Below, one piece after another: positions 1-9,699 of a stretch of DNA of 64,000 bases; position 1 is the first letter of the stretch; every line of letters begins with the position of its first letter. The notes under the pieces were generated by a model. That model saw only the letters and a list, made by a program, of their open reading frames with translations, searched no databases and was not told the origin of the DNA. The position numbers were made by a program, and so were the translations under genes. The stretch is from Epiperipatus broadwayi (Eukaryota > Onychophora > Udeonychophora > Euonychophora > Peripatidae). The stretch spans positions 2,376,909-2,440,908 of the forward strand of contig JAQFVV010012530.1 in the NCBI GenBank assembly GCA_028023455.1, written 5' to 3'.

Positions 1-420
1 GTTAAGTCAGAGAATTCTGCTGAAATTATTTTCAGTTCAAAAAAAAAAAAATGGGGCAAATATAAAAATTAGAGAATGCAATAAAGTGAGCGTACCAATA
101 GTTCAAACAAGCTCTTAATTAATAAGTAACTACAAACTTATAAAAGTTTGTAATGTTATATATGACTTGCTTTATTAAAAATTAGAGAAATAATTGGTAA
201 TATTTAATTTTACTTATTTATTAAAACAACTTTGTGAATTATTCCAAATATCTAAATTTAATACAATTTATGAGCTCGGCTATCCTGGCCAAAACGCTTG
301 AATTGTTTTTAGTTATTCATAAATTAGAATATAGAAGAGGAAGAGAATATAATCACCTTTTCCTATACTTACACAAGCTGTTAAAATAGTAGTAATTTTT
401 CCCACATAATTGTGCTACCT
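1..420. other. Non-coding AT-rich DNA, no feature seen
   Basis: No open frame, repeat end or RNA structure could be supported here. It contains a short A run near position 40 and ordinary AT-rich sequence. It is followed directly by the first hammerhead-type repeat. Confidence 0.5.
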
Positions 421-424
421 AGTC

Positions 425-955
425 CAAGCTGTACTAATCAATAGATGCTAGAAGGTTGTATATTTAATCCTATCTAGGACCTACTCAACTTGACATTCCC
501 AGATTAGTGTCTAGCTTATTGCTTTCATCAGTAGACAGCCTTGGATTCAAGAGCACTGAACGTAGATCTTTGGATTAAATGCACCTCTCCGGCACCTTTT
601 ATCATTTTTTGTTAAGAATAAAGCTATGATCACAGCTTGTGTAACATAAAAAAGGTGATTATGTGATGCTTAAATAGTATAATATCAGTCTTAACCATAA
701 GTTCACAGATATTGGATCAATAAGTACTAGAGTGGATTAATTGCACAACCCTCTAACATCTGTTGATTATTGTAGTTTTCAATAGGTGGCATTACTGTAA
801 AAAAATTTTCTAGTTTTTTAATGTAGAACATGAAGGATAGTTTTACTTGAATCATTCAAACTATTAAAATTAATAGAGCTTTTCTTACAACTACAATTAG
901 TATATTAAATCACTAAACATCACATGGTTTACTGTATAGAGAGTTTGTCACTTTT
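425..955 (-). repeat. Degenerate hammerhead repeat, family 1
   Basis: Shares its core with the copies at 6.2, 23.5, 31.9, 32.6 and 60.5 kb: the CAATAGATGC start, the CCTATCTAG and CTACTCA blocks, the TCATCAG box and the GATCTTTGGAT block. On the minus strand positions about 497-536 hold the ribozyme core CTGATGA, but the GAAA box reads GACA and stem I is disrupted, so it should not cleave. Scraps of the repeat end (GTGGCATTACTG, and ACTGTATAGAGAGTTT near 930) lie further right, which suggests a broken composite copy. Confidence 0.65.
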
Positions 956-1362
956 AGTATATTACGATGAAAATGAATCTAATATAAATGATATGATAGT
1001 TAAAAGATGATACACTTTGTAAAATTAAGATGGAATTTACAGCAAAAAAGGATTAATCTTATGATAATCCACAATGAGTCTGTGAGTGATAATGTGATGG
1101 CAATATAAAATAATACTATTAAGAATGTCCGATTCTAAAAACTTTTATTAAAGTTAAAAACTCAGTTTGTATTTTTATATTGGACTATTTCCAACATTTA
1201 ATATGATTATTGAATGTCTTTAGAAAAATTTAACTTTATTTAAATACTCCAATTACATTCAACTGTTAATAATAGCACATCAAACATATTAATATACGCA
1301 CAATGTTTCAACGGGTATTATTTTCCCTTCTTCAAGTATTGCTGGCCTGACTAGTGACAGTA

Positions 1363-1575
1363 CTAGCATGGAATTCAAAACTGGACCCTTAGATTCTTGA
1401 GTATTGAATTTTTAAGGTAATGCTCTAACCAACTGACTCATCCTGCCAAAGGCAACAGTCAGTAGAAATTTCATATACTAGCATGGAATTCAAAACTAGA
1501 CCCTTAGATTCTTGAGTATTGAATTTTTAAGATAACGCTCTAACCAACATCCTGCCAAAGACAACAGCCAGTAGA
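1363..1575 (-). repeat. Tandemly duplicated tRNA-like module in left Penelope repeat
   Basis: Two ~110-bp units lie head to tail, each starting TACTAGCATGGAATTCAAAA and containing CTCTAACCAAC and CATCCTGCCAAAG. In reverse complement they match the tRNA-like block at 3010-3095 of the right terminal repeat. The second unit has lost a few bases. Box B is decayed here (GAATTC in place of GGTTCGAATCC), while the A-box-like GTTAGAGC survives. Confidence 0.6.
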
Positions 1576-1879
1576 AATTTCATATACTTATCTATGAGAT
1601 TCCTCCTGATTTCTCCACTTTATCAGGGATTCTAGATGCTTTGTCAAATTAATCAAGAACAGAAAGAACTGACTTACTAGTAAGCTTTCATGTGGAAAGT
1701 TTATTCATGAATGCACCATGTGAAGAAACATTGTCTATTGTAAGGAAAAGATTAAATGGTTATAATAGTTTACAAATCAGAACAGCTTTTCCTATTGATA
1801 GTATAACAGAACTATTAACATTCTGCATAAAAACAACCTAGTTTCAATATAACAGAATTCTTCCAACAAAATCAAGAAA

Positions 1880-2290
1880 TGGCTATGGACTTACCAATGT
1901 CACCCCTGATTAGCAAAATTTACATGAAACCACAGCCATAAAAACAACTCCATATCCATCTAAAGTTTGGCTTTGCTATGTATATGATACATTTGTCATA
2001 TGGCTACATGGTGAAGCATTGCTACAAACTTTCTGGAAACACATCAACAACATTTTCCCTTCAATAAAATTCACAGTAGAATCAGAACAAAAACACAAAA
2101 GGTAATTTTTGGATGTTTTTGTGACAAGACTCCATCCCTTATGGCAAAATCAAAACTACAATTTATCGAAAATCCCCACATACAGGAAAATATATAACTT
2201 ATACATCCAATCACACCAGAAACACAAAACATGTATATACTATCACTATGGAACAGAGCAAAAGAAGTTTTTTCAGAAACCAGTGATTTG
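1880..2290 (+). pseudogene. Penelope-like reverse transcriptase, C-terminal relic
   Basis: Read through frameshifts, 1975-2110 encodes YIDDTFVIW-like residues followed by a segment resembling HINNIFPSIKFTVE. This is the catalytic YxDD motif and the succeeding palm segment of Penelope reverse transcriptases. The next frame (2109-2288) begins FLDVFVTR, the block that in this family follows the palm, and continues into a basic, tyrosine-rich stretch like the linker before the GIY-YIG nuclease. The in-frame stop near 2101 and the shifts show that it is a relic. Confidence 0.6.
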
Positions 2291-2330
2291 AAAAAAGGAA
2301 AGATCTATATAGAATAAACTCTTACGAAAA

Positions 2331-2836
2331 ATGGTTGTGCATCTAGCTGTTATTAAGACAACCTTAATAGTCAACAAAAAGAACCATCAAAAGAAAAAAG
2401 CAATTTCTGGTACAGTAGTGTATCCATACATTCCAAAAATAGCAGACAAATTAAGAAAAATCTGCAATCAGCATAATATCAAAATAGCTTTCCAGAGCCA
2501 TACCACACTACAAGAAATTCTAACATCTACAAAGCCTAAACTGCATCCATGAAATATCATATGAATGTGGAAGAACATATATTGGTGAGACCAGGCATCA
2601 CATTGAAAAGCACTTGCAAAAACACAAACTGATGATTAGAAGAGAAAACAGATGTGTCTAAGGTAGCAAACCATGTATATGTTGCCAATGAACATATGTT
2701 CAATTGGGAAAATACAAAAATATTGGATAGAGAAAAAAAGATACAAAGAAGAAAATTTAAAAAAGGTGCTCACATGACAATGGCAAACAATCCAATAATC
2801 CAACCTAGTGTGACTATATGTAATGTAAAGTTCTAA
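2331..2836 (+). pseudogene. GIY-YIG endonuclease region of the Penelope-like element
   Basis: The frame at 2545-2625 reads HEISYECGRTYIGET, the hallmark of the nuclease that ends Penelope-like proteins: a conserved Cys, then TYIGET in place of GIY-YIG. It is followed by residues resembling RHHIEKHLQKHK. A second open stretch (2654-2836) contains VANHVYVANEHMFNWENTKI and a basic helix, equivalent to the usual segment after the catalytic Arg with the downstream Glu. A Lys/Asn-rich linker precedes (2331-2552). Two frame changes and a stop split the domain, so no intact protein is made. Confidence 0.65.
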
Positions 2837-3004
2837 TTATAAATTTATATAAACACACATTGATTACATAAGTAATCTTCATTAAGGCTGTAGCCTCAAG
2901 CACATGCGTATGAGAAACCACTAATCAACTTTGCTCTTAAGAGAAAGTGGAGAAATCAGGATGAACCTCATAGATAAGTATATGAAATTTCTACTGACTT
3001 ATTG

Positions 3005-3105
3005 CCTTTGGCAGGATGGCTGTTAGTTAGAGCGTTACCTTAAACATTCAATACCCAATAATCTAAGGATCCAGGTTCGAATCCCATGCTAGTACTGTTA
3101 CTGTC
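3005..3105 (+). promoter_or_regulatory. tRNA-like pol III promoter in right Penelope repeat
   Basis: An A-box-like segment (GGCTGTTAGTTAGAGCG, ~3018) is followed by a perfect B box, GGTTCGAATCC, at about 3074-3084. The spacing of some 45 nt matches a tRNA or tRNA-derived SINE. It lies inside the inverted terminal repeat, so the repeat either captured a tRNA/SINE or uses an internal pol III promoter. No full cloverleaf with a discriminator stem could be closed by eye. Confidence 0.55.
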
Positions 3106-3379
3106 GGGCCAGCAACACTTGAAGAAGAGGGGTAAATAATACCTCTCTTGAAATATTGTGCATATACTAACCTATTTGATGTGCTATTATTAACAGTTGA
3201 ATGTATTTAGAATATTTAAATAAAAGTTAAATTTTCTAAAGACCTTCAAAACTCATATTAGATAATGGAAATAATCCAATATAAAAATACAACTAAAACA
3301 CCATCATCACAAATCTTCAGGAAAGCACAAAAACTCTGAAAAGCTCATGTGAAATAGATAACCCAAGAACTTGAAGATT

Positions 3380-4400
3380 TCTTGAAGTATTTGTTCATTG
3401 CCATGCATGTGTTTTATCCATATTGAAGACAAGGTTGTAATTGTATTCATTAGTATATTTATTTGATACATTGAGTAAAGTCAGTATTTCTTCGTTGTCA
3501 AGACTATTTTTACATCATCGACATATGCTATGCAAGGTATACTTAATTGTAATTTAGTATATATATTCCTAGAAGCTTTTGTTCTGGTGTTTTAAAAAAT
3601 GGGTTAATGTATATTGTAAATAATAATGTACTTGCAAATGATCTTTGAGATATTTATCTGACTGGTGTGAATGATAAGGAGATTCTTCTATTTAAAGTAA
3701 TATGAATTTCTCTACATAAATATAATTTGTAAGCAGGTGTAATAGTGATTTCAGTTAATATTTCTATAAGTTTATTAAATCAAATGCTACCTGAATATCA
3801 AGTTATACTGCAATTGAATTACATTTTTTGCCTAATCATAAACAAGAGAGCTATATGTCCCATCCATGATCCTCTTTAGTGAAGTGCATTGGAGAGAGTA
3901 TGGATGACAAATAAGGTTCTATCTTGTCCTTTAATAATGACTAGAATTTTAATTCCTAGCGGCCCCTTTGAAATTGGCTATATATTATCTAATATAGATA
4001 TATTCATTGATTTCTTCATGAAAGGAATTATTGTAATTGAATATAACCCTTGAATTTTATATATTTTCTTTCATAAAAGATTGGAAATTTGATAAGTATA
4101 CTGTTGTAAATTTACTTAAGTGTGTGAAGACAAATTTAGATCTTCCATGAGTGGCATGAGTTTAAGCATACTTGATATATTTAATTCCATGTCATTTGCA
4201 GAGAACAACTCATCCCCTGAATCACTAAGGAATTCAATGAAGACTGAAATATTTATCCTTAATTGAAATTTAATCTTGAAGTTTACAGAAAGGGGCTCTA
4301 GCTTTTATTTCCAGGGACCGCAGTATCCCAAATGTTAATAGCCGGGAGAACTCACTATGCTAAAAAGTAACCACTTGTCCATATGCAGGAGTGGATTAAG
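3380..4400 (-). pseudogene. LINE reverse-transcriptase relic
   Basis: On the minus strand 3480-3540 reads AYVDDVKIVLTTKKY, the YxDD catalytic motif of a LINE RT. Just upstream (about 3560-3650) is a segment like STLLFTIYINPFFKTPEQK, which matches the block after GDPLSP in LINE RTs. Stops interrupt every frame. The relic ends near the right edge of the Penelope-like element at ~3310. The clade cannot be assigned from so little sequence. Confidence 0.5.
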
Positions 4401-5620
4401 AAAATTCCTTCTTTTTGTCAATAAGTGTATGCATCTTTTAGTTTTTTGATGCTTGAATTGTATTTTTCTTTATGTGCTCTGAGTTATTCTTTTATGCAAA
4501 CTGTCTTCTTGTACTGGATCCAAGCTCATATCTTTTAATTTAAAAAGCAAGATATAAATTTCTGAAAAAAGTAATTCTGATATGCCTGTACAAGTACTCA
4601 TTAATTTACAAAGTGATACTTCTGCTATTCTGTTGAAATCATGTAATGATACTATGTCTACGGAGTGATATGAGATGAAGCAATTTAATGATAACTTGAT
4701 TGAATAATATAACATAGGAAAATTAGTAACTAGATCAATGAGTAAAAACAATCTACTATTATGAAATGATGCTGCGTTGAGTGGAAGAAAACCTGCACCA
4801 CTCTTTAGTTAGTTAAAAATGACAATTGATATAACCATTTTGATTCAAATGAGTGATATGACATGTTGAAGTCATCAAGTAGCAGGCAGGAATTGATGAT
4901 AATAATGAATTCAAAATACGGTTACATTTATTGATTATAGTTAGATCAGGGGGAATGAAGACAAATACTATATTCGATGTTATTGCATTGTACTGAAGAG
5001 TGATAATTACTAAACTGTGGTCTATATATAAAATATTAAATGATCAAAATGCACAATCCCTTGATTTAATAGCATCTAAATCTTCTGAACGAGAAATTGA
5101 GCTTTTAAATAACACAAAAAAAGAAATTATTGAAGTATATTTACAGGATAGTTTGCGAGCGAGCCATTGTAAACCTTGTTTATAATAGACCTACTACATA
5201 TGGCCGAATTATCTCTATCCACTTAGGTAAGCTGTCTATTTTGGAGTATGAGTTAAGACTCTAATATTAAAAGATCCTATTTTTATTGTTCTAAAAGTTT
5301 TAATTTTTTTATTTCTATACTTGTATGTCTTGTGTACTTGGTTGTTGATATAAAAATAATGCTTGTAATAAAAAATAAAAAAATTAATATGAAATGCTGC
5401 TTGTAGCACTTATGTGATATGCTCACATTGTAGCCGCTATGGATTAGATCCATGTACTACAACTAGTTTTGTCCCTTCCAGTGTTCGAACATAATACAAA
5501 CTTCCGAGTAATACCGCATTAGATTATTGTTACTATTATCTTAAATCTCCATATATTATATTAACAAAACACTGAAATTTTACTAATATTATTTAAAAAA
5601 GATAAACATTAAAATATAAC
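4400..5620. other. Non-coding stretch, no supported gene
   Basis: Short open frames occur at 4470-4751 (minus) and 5000-5185 (plus), but neither shows a recognisable motif or splice context. They may be remnants of the adjoining LINE. The stretch ends in a C run (about 5622-5637) followed by CA repeats. Confidence 0.4.
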
Positions 5621-5714
5621 AACCCCCCCCCCCCCCCACACACACAAACACGCAAGTTCTTATTAACACAAACACGCAAGTTCTTATTAAAAAAGTTACA
5701 TATATAGTATATGT

Positions 5715-5921
5715 AATGAATAGTAATGTAGCAGTTTATATATGTGTAATTCTATGGAAGGAAATTACTCTTCACACAGGCTCTATGCACAAGCAGTTTA
5801 CTTACGCTTTTAAAACAGTTATTGATGGATGAATGCATGTGAATTTAATATAAATATAGTGCAAGTGTGAAGAGTAATTTCCTTCCACAGAATTATATAA
5901 ATTGCTATATTACTATTTATT
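5715..5921. repeat. Hairpin MITE with ~60-bp arms
   Basis: The left arm 5715-5777 (ends GAAATTACTCTTCACAC) is the imperfect reverse complement of 5864-5921 (starts GTGTGAAGAGTAATTTCC), with a loop of about 86 bp. A third partial copy of the arm lies at 6053-6105 (GTGAAGAGTATAATTTCC and CACAGAATTACATATA). No coding capacity. Confidence 0.75.
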
Positions 5922-6204
5922 ATATATATTCAAACTAAAATCATTCAAAGTGGTCCTCTTTCCTGTAAAATATAAACTAAACTTGTGTAAATAATTTGTC
6001 AACTGAAATATCAGGCTCATAATAAGATCAAGTCTTTGTTTGGATGAGCATCTGTGAAGAGTATAATTTCCTACCACAGAATTACATATAGTACATACAA
6101 ATATATGTTAACATATTGTAAGAGTATAGCTTTTAAAATTTGCCACACTTTCAAAATAAGTAAAGAAACTGTGTTAAAGTAATATTAATATGAATTTCAC
6201 CAAT

Positions 6205-6515
6205 ACAACAGATGCAAAACTCTTCATACAGCAGTCCCACCCAGTGAAATCAATAGATGCTAGAAAGTTTATTCATAAAATTCCTATCTAATGTCTACTC
6301 ATCCTATATCCTGACTAGTTTCTAGCTTGTGTCTTTCATCAGTGAGGAGGCTTGGATCTGAAAGCATTGCACCAAGATTTTAGATTGAATGCTACCTTCT
6401 AGCATTCTTTTATATTGAGTGCTGTAGCTTGCACTGGGTGGCACTACTGTATAGAGAGTTTCGCATCTGTTATAACAACCTATGTAAGCATAGGGAATGA
6501 TCATGTGTTATCACT
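6205..6515 (-). repeat. Hammerhead repeat, family 1
   Basis: Contains the family blocks ATAGATGCTAGAAAG, CTAATGTCTACTCATCC, CATCAGTGAGGAG and GCACTACTGTATAGAGAG. On the minus strand 6307-6347 reads CCTCA-CTGATGA-stem II-GAAAC-TA-GTC. The stem II arm is weakened (AAGACAC instead of AAGCCAC) and the 3' side of stem I has lost a base (AGGAT), so cleavage is doubtful. Confidence 0.7.
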
Positions 6516-6519
6516 TATT

Positions 6520-6605
6520 GGATGTCCTGCGTGATTTGATGCAGTGGCAGATTCTGAAACTTAAAGTCCAGCTCTATCATTACTGGTGCTCGATTTCCAA
6601 CTGTT
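6520..6605 (+). repeat. SINE-like repeat, family C
   Basis: GCAGTGGCAGATTCTGAAAC, the CTCTATCATTACTGGTGC block and CTCGATTTCCAAC match copies at 15.3, 30.2, 32.9 and 40.1 kb (plus) and 15.9, 16.2-16.5, 31.7 and 51.8-52.1 kb (minus). The GGTGTTCAAAC-like block in the better copies resembles a tRNA B box, so this is probably an old tRNA-derived SINE. It ends where the FNDC3 retrocopy begins. Confidence 0.45.
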
Positions 6606-7375
6606 GCCAGCCTCTGTTCCAAAGCCTACACTTGGTCACTTAGTACAGCAATTAGTAGATGAGAATGGGACTCTGCATTATTCTTTCACCTCAATCTCCA
6701 TCAGAAGTACCATTAGGTGGATCACCAATTTATGATCGCTCAACAGATAAATCATTTTACCGATATCCTCCTCTCCATACCCATGGACATTTTAGTCCTC
6801 ATTTTCACCTCCCCCCCCATTCTTACCCACAATATCCTCATCTTCATGGGCATGTCCCCATCCATATTTGCCTCATCTTCATGGGCATGTCCCCATCCAT
6901 ATTTGCACTCAGGAATTCCACCTCAAGGAATGCACAGACTTCCGCATTCACATCACTGTAAAAGTCATCATTCTCATCAAAGCCCTTCTCTTCCTCATGC
7001 TCATATACATAAAGATGAAAGAGCATAGAGACAGTTTAACAAACTTCAGAAAAAATTAAATGGTAAACAAAGAGATGACTATTATCATTCAAATGTATCT
7101 CTTTCTCCTAAAAAAAAAAAAAAACCAGACAATAGTAAATGTAAAGATAGAAATACAACTACTTCATATTTGGATGATGTTGAAAACAATCATATCCAGG
7201 AAAAAGAGGAGGAAGTTAGGATTCTCACTGAATTGCTCTCCAAAGTCAGACCAGAAGTGGTGTGTGCTTTGTAGAAGTGGTCATCACCTGAAATGTTTTC
7301 TGAAAATGGAGAGAATAATTACAGTGATTTTGATATTCAAGAGTCAGAATTTTTATATGAATACTTCCTCTCTAT
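6606..7375 (+). pseudogene. Processed pseudogene of an FNDC3-like gene
   Basis: FNDC3 proteins are fibronectin type III proteins with a Pro/His-rich N-terminus. Reading through frameshifts gives, in family order: HLVQQLVDENGTLHYSF (6637-6687), then SPQSPSEVPLGG and a Pro/His/Tyr-rich tract (RYPPLHTHGHF...), then KDERA-stop-RQFNKLQKKLN (7011-7052), a basic KKKKKPDNSK segment, an acidic EKEEEVRILTELLSK helix and the start of the first FnIII domain (KWSSPEMFSENGENNYSDF, then SEFLYE). No introns interrupt segments that span several exons in animal FNDC3 genes, so a retrocopy is likely. Damage: frameshift near 6685, a 33-bp duplication at 6838-6905, stop codons near 7026 and 7273, and a terminal duplication at 7352-7402. 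Truncated inside FnIII-1. Confidence 0.75.
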
Positions 7376-7503
7376 TTTTATATGAATACTTTCTCTCTAT
7401 ATTGAAATGGGATCGGGTATGTCTTTGATTGTTTGTATGACTCTTCCCGGACTTGTATTCTGTGGGTATATCCACGGATCTTGTCAGGGGTGTTGGAAAA
7501 TAC

Positions 7504-7965
7504 TTACATGTGGTCTCCAAAAATCTTCTTGATGCAAAATCGGTCTGTTGCTTTTGTTAGTCCAGCCTCCTGAATCTTTGTGGTGATGGTCTCTGGATCC
7601 ACTACTTGAATGAAGCAATTGCTAGTCCCTGCAATTGGAATCCCTAAAGTTTCAAATGTGATTTGTTCAACTTGGATGTGGCATATTCTTCTAGGATAAT
7701 CTATAACTCCATTATGCAGGGTTAAGAAATCATATCCCAACACTATCGTTTTCTTTCTGTTGGCTAAAACCTTATGTATTGAATGAGTCGGTAATTGCTC
7801 GTACATCCCTCCTTGTCCCTGGAATCTTTGCATGCATGATTTGGTGATGATTGAGACCTGGCTATCAGAGTCCAGTAGGGCATGCGTCAATATGCTGTTG
7901 TTTATGATTGGTGATACACTGGCAGTCGTTTTGTTGATGGTGTCTTCTGGTTCATGGATAATCAT
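7504..7965 (-). pseudogene. Retropepsin region of a Ty3-like LTR retrotransposon
   Basis: A 153-codon open frame. The motif ALLDSDSQVSIITKSC near residues 30-45 aligns with the aspartic-protease active site (family pattern LLDTGSxxS), but the catalytic DTG/DSG is replaced by DSD. Further on, VLGYDFLTLHNGVIDYPRR matches the flap-distal ILGxDFL...IDxxxR block that follows the active site in Ty3/gypsy proteases. The protein would process Gag-Pol in retrotransposon particles. The upstream gag frames at 8084-8338 and 8492-8779 share its orientation. The altered catalytic triad and missing integrase and RT make it non-functional. Confidence 0.65.
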
Positions 7966-8083
7966 GATATTGTAGTTATGATCTACTTGATATTCTTCTG
8001 GGTCTCATCTTATGGGCTGCATTCCATCTTCTCTGATTAATTCTTTGTATGCACCATATTCTTTGTTCTGTTGATTGGTTCTA

Positions 8084-8338
8084 TCACTGTTTCTCTGGCT
8101 TCCATTGGTAAGATGGTACCTGCATTTCCACAGATGCGAGGTTGTTGGCAATTTCTTCCATGTCACTGAGGCGGCTCATCAATATCATTTCTTGCAACCA
8201 GATTGGCATATTGTATCGAATTAGTCTGATAATATGGGCATCGGAATATCTAAATGCTGTTAGAGTTCTCATGCAGGCCACTTGCCGTACAAAGAACTGG
8301 ATGTATGTCTCACTTTTATTTTCCTCATATTTTTCCAT
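8084..8338 (-). pseudogene. LTR-retrotransposon gag, middle part
   Basis: 84 codons. Residues resembling SETYIQFFVRQVACMRTL, then IIRLIRYNMPIWLQEMIL and MEEIANNLASVE, follow the pattern of Ty3-like retrotransposon capsid domains: a helix with conserved hydrophobics, then LxxAMPxxxxxxL-like, then DLxxxAxxxE. It lies between the N-terminal gag frame and the protease frame on the same strand. No CCHC zinc knuckle was seen between it and the protease. Confidence 0.55.
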
Positions 8339-8491
8339 TGTTATTGTATGTAGAATTCCTATTTGATGCTCTTCACTCCAATATTGACTCAGGATTACTT
8401 CTTCATACTGCTTAAATGTTTTCGTTTTTCCTTTGATTGACCTCCACTAGTCTTTAGTGGTTTTCTCCAGATAGTGACTTGCCATCATCAC

Positions 8492-8779
8492 TTACTCGTC
8501 ATTACTTATTGGTTGACAGAAAAAAAAATCCGCTAAACTTTCTAAGTGTTCATATGGGTTTTCATCCGGTTTCCCGCGAAACTTTTGTATCTGTATATGG
8601 TATGTCAGATTTGATGGTCCTCCAATCATTCCCTTCATTGCCTCGATTAGACTTTGCTGCACCTTTTGCATCATAGTCACTATCATCTTCCCAAACTCTA
8701 TCATTTGACTTCCCTGGTCTGGGTTATGTAGTAATTTTATCATGTCTTTGTACGTGATCTTAGGGCTAGGTTTTTCCAA
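8492..8779 (-). pseudogene. LTR-retrotransposon gag, N-terminal part
   Basis: 95 codons with a central IQKFRGKPDENPYEHLESLAD segment. This is the IPxFxGxxDExxxxFLxxfe pattern that opens the capsid domain of Ty3-like retrotransposon Gag. A Met/Gln-rich helical region precedes it. The frame breaks shortly after (stop near 8490) and resumes in another frame at 8338, so the gag is disrupted. No flanking LTR pair could be recognised. Confidence 0.6.
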
Positions 8780-8993
8780 AACTTCAGCGATTCGTGGCTT
8801 TTCTTCTTCATTTGCTTTTATTTCTTCTGTGTTTTCCAGGTTTCTTAAAATTCCTGAAAATATAGCTATTGACTCCTTTACTATTCTATTTGATTATTGA
8901 TTCACGCCTTCCTCTCTCCATTCCCTTACTCCTCTCACTTTTTTTACACTCATTCTTAATACCATTACTGTGCCTGGTTGACCCTCTATTTCT

Positions 8994-9118
8994 TTCTATC
9001 TTTGCTATCCTGCTCTATCTCTATATACACTAAATTACATTTTATCATTATTTTCTATCTTTGCTACCTCGCTTTATCTGTATATACACTAAATTACATT
9101 TTATCATTATTTTCTAAC
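8994..9118. repeat. Tandem duplication of ~62 bp
   Basis: Two adjacent units share CTATATACACTAAATTACAT and TTATCATTATTTTCTA, with few differences. A local duplication in T-rich DNA; the small open frame across it (8978-9181) is low complexity. Confidence 0.7.
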
Positions 9119-9494
9119 TGTTACTTCCTTTCTTCTTCTTATTTTTTTTTGTTTTGTTTTTGGGTTGTTCCTCTCACCTAGAACAGACATGGTTGATTTA
9201 ATTACTTATTTATACCTATTGTCATTGTACCTTATGTAAAACTAAAATCATGATTCTTTATATAGTTTACTCCTCTTGGTAAATCATTGCCTCACATATT
9301 TCATTGCTTTAATCCACCACTTGTTGGCAAAATTTATATTGGTAAAATTACCAGGGGACAGTTACACTTTGTAAACATTTTAAACTTTTTTTAACATTGT
9401 AAAAAAAAAACAACCCACATATATATATTTTACAATTCAGGTACATGAGTATTTCATCGAAACCTCATGATGGTGCGCCAAACCCGGGAAAAAA

Positions 9495-9665
9495 AAAATA
9501 TAACTGTGCAGGTCAGTATGCGTAACTCATAAAGCAGACCTGGAATTGCAGCCTGAGTACCTCGAGTCAGATCATGTACAAGATACATAAGTTAGGGACA
9601 CTCTGCCCTACAGGTTCAAACCCAGGTCTCTCTACTTATGATTAGCAATACCTATGACACAAATC
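9495..9665 (+). repeat. tRNA-like SINE candidate with perfect B box
   Basis: GGTTCAAACCC near 9614-9624 matches the pol III B box GGTTCRANNCC. Upstream lie TAACTCATAAAGCAGACC and GAGTACCTCGAG, which could hold an A box. The block is more GC-rich than its surroundings and ends near CTATGACAC. A single copy only in this window, so SINE identity is inferred. Confidence 0.35.
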
Positions 9666-9699
9666 ATATTCAATTATTTCCGGCCGGCAGCTCACCAGG

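Larger units (their letters stand above)
1141..3310 (+). mobile_element. Penelope-like retroelement with inverted terminal repeats
   Basis: The segment 1141-1600 reappears in reverse complement at about 2890-3310, including a block with GTGCTATTATTAACAG and the flanking CAGCAACACTTGAAGAAG. Inverted terminal repeats of this size around an RT/GIY-YIG core are typical of Penelope-like elements, whose terminal repeats may be direct or inverted. Between the repeats, 1880-2840 encodes a decayed reverse transcriptase tail and a GIY-YIG-like endonuclease in shifting plus-strand frames. The left repeat carries a tandem duplication of about 110 bp (1363-1470 and 1473-1575). The element is dead: stops and frameshifts throughout. 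Confidence 0.7.

Noticed and set aside
3005-3105. A functional tRNA gene
   Set aside because: It has A and B boxes, but no closing acceptor stem or clear anticodon arm, and it is repeated as part of an inverted terminal repeat.
6659-7428. Several overlapping small ORFs as separate genes
   Set aside because: They are pieces of a single FNDC3-like retrocopy in shifted frames; no start or stop context supports independent genes.
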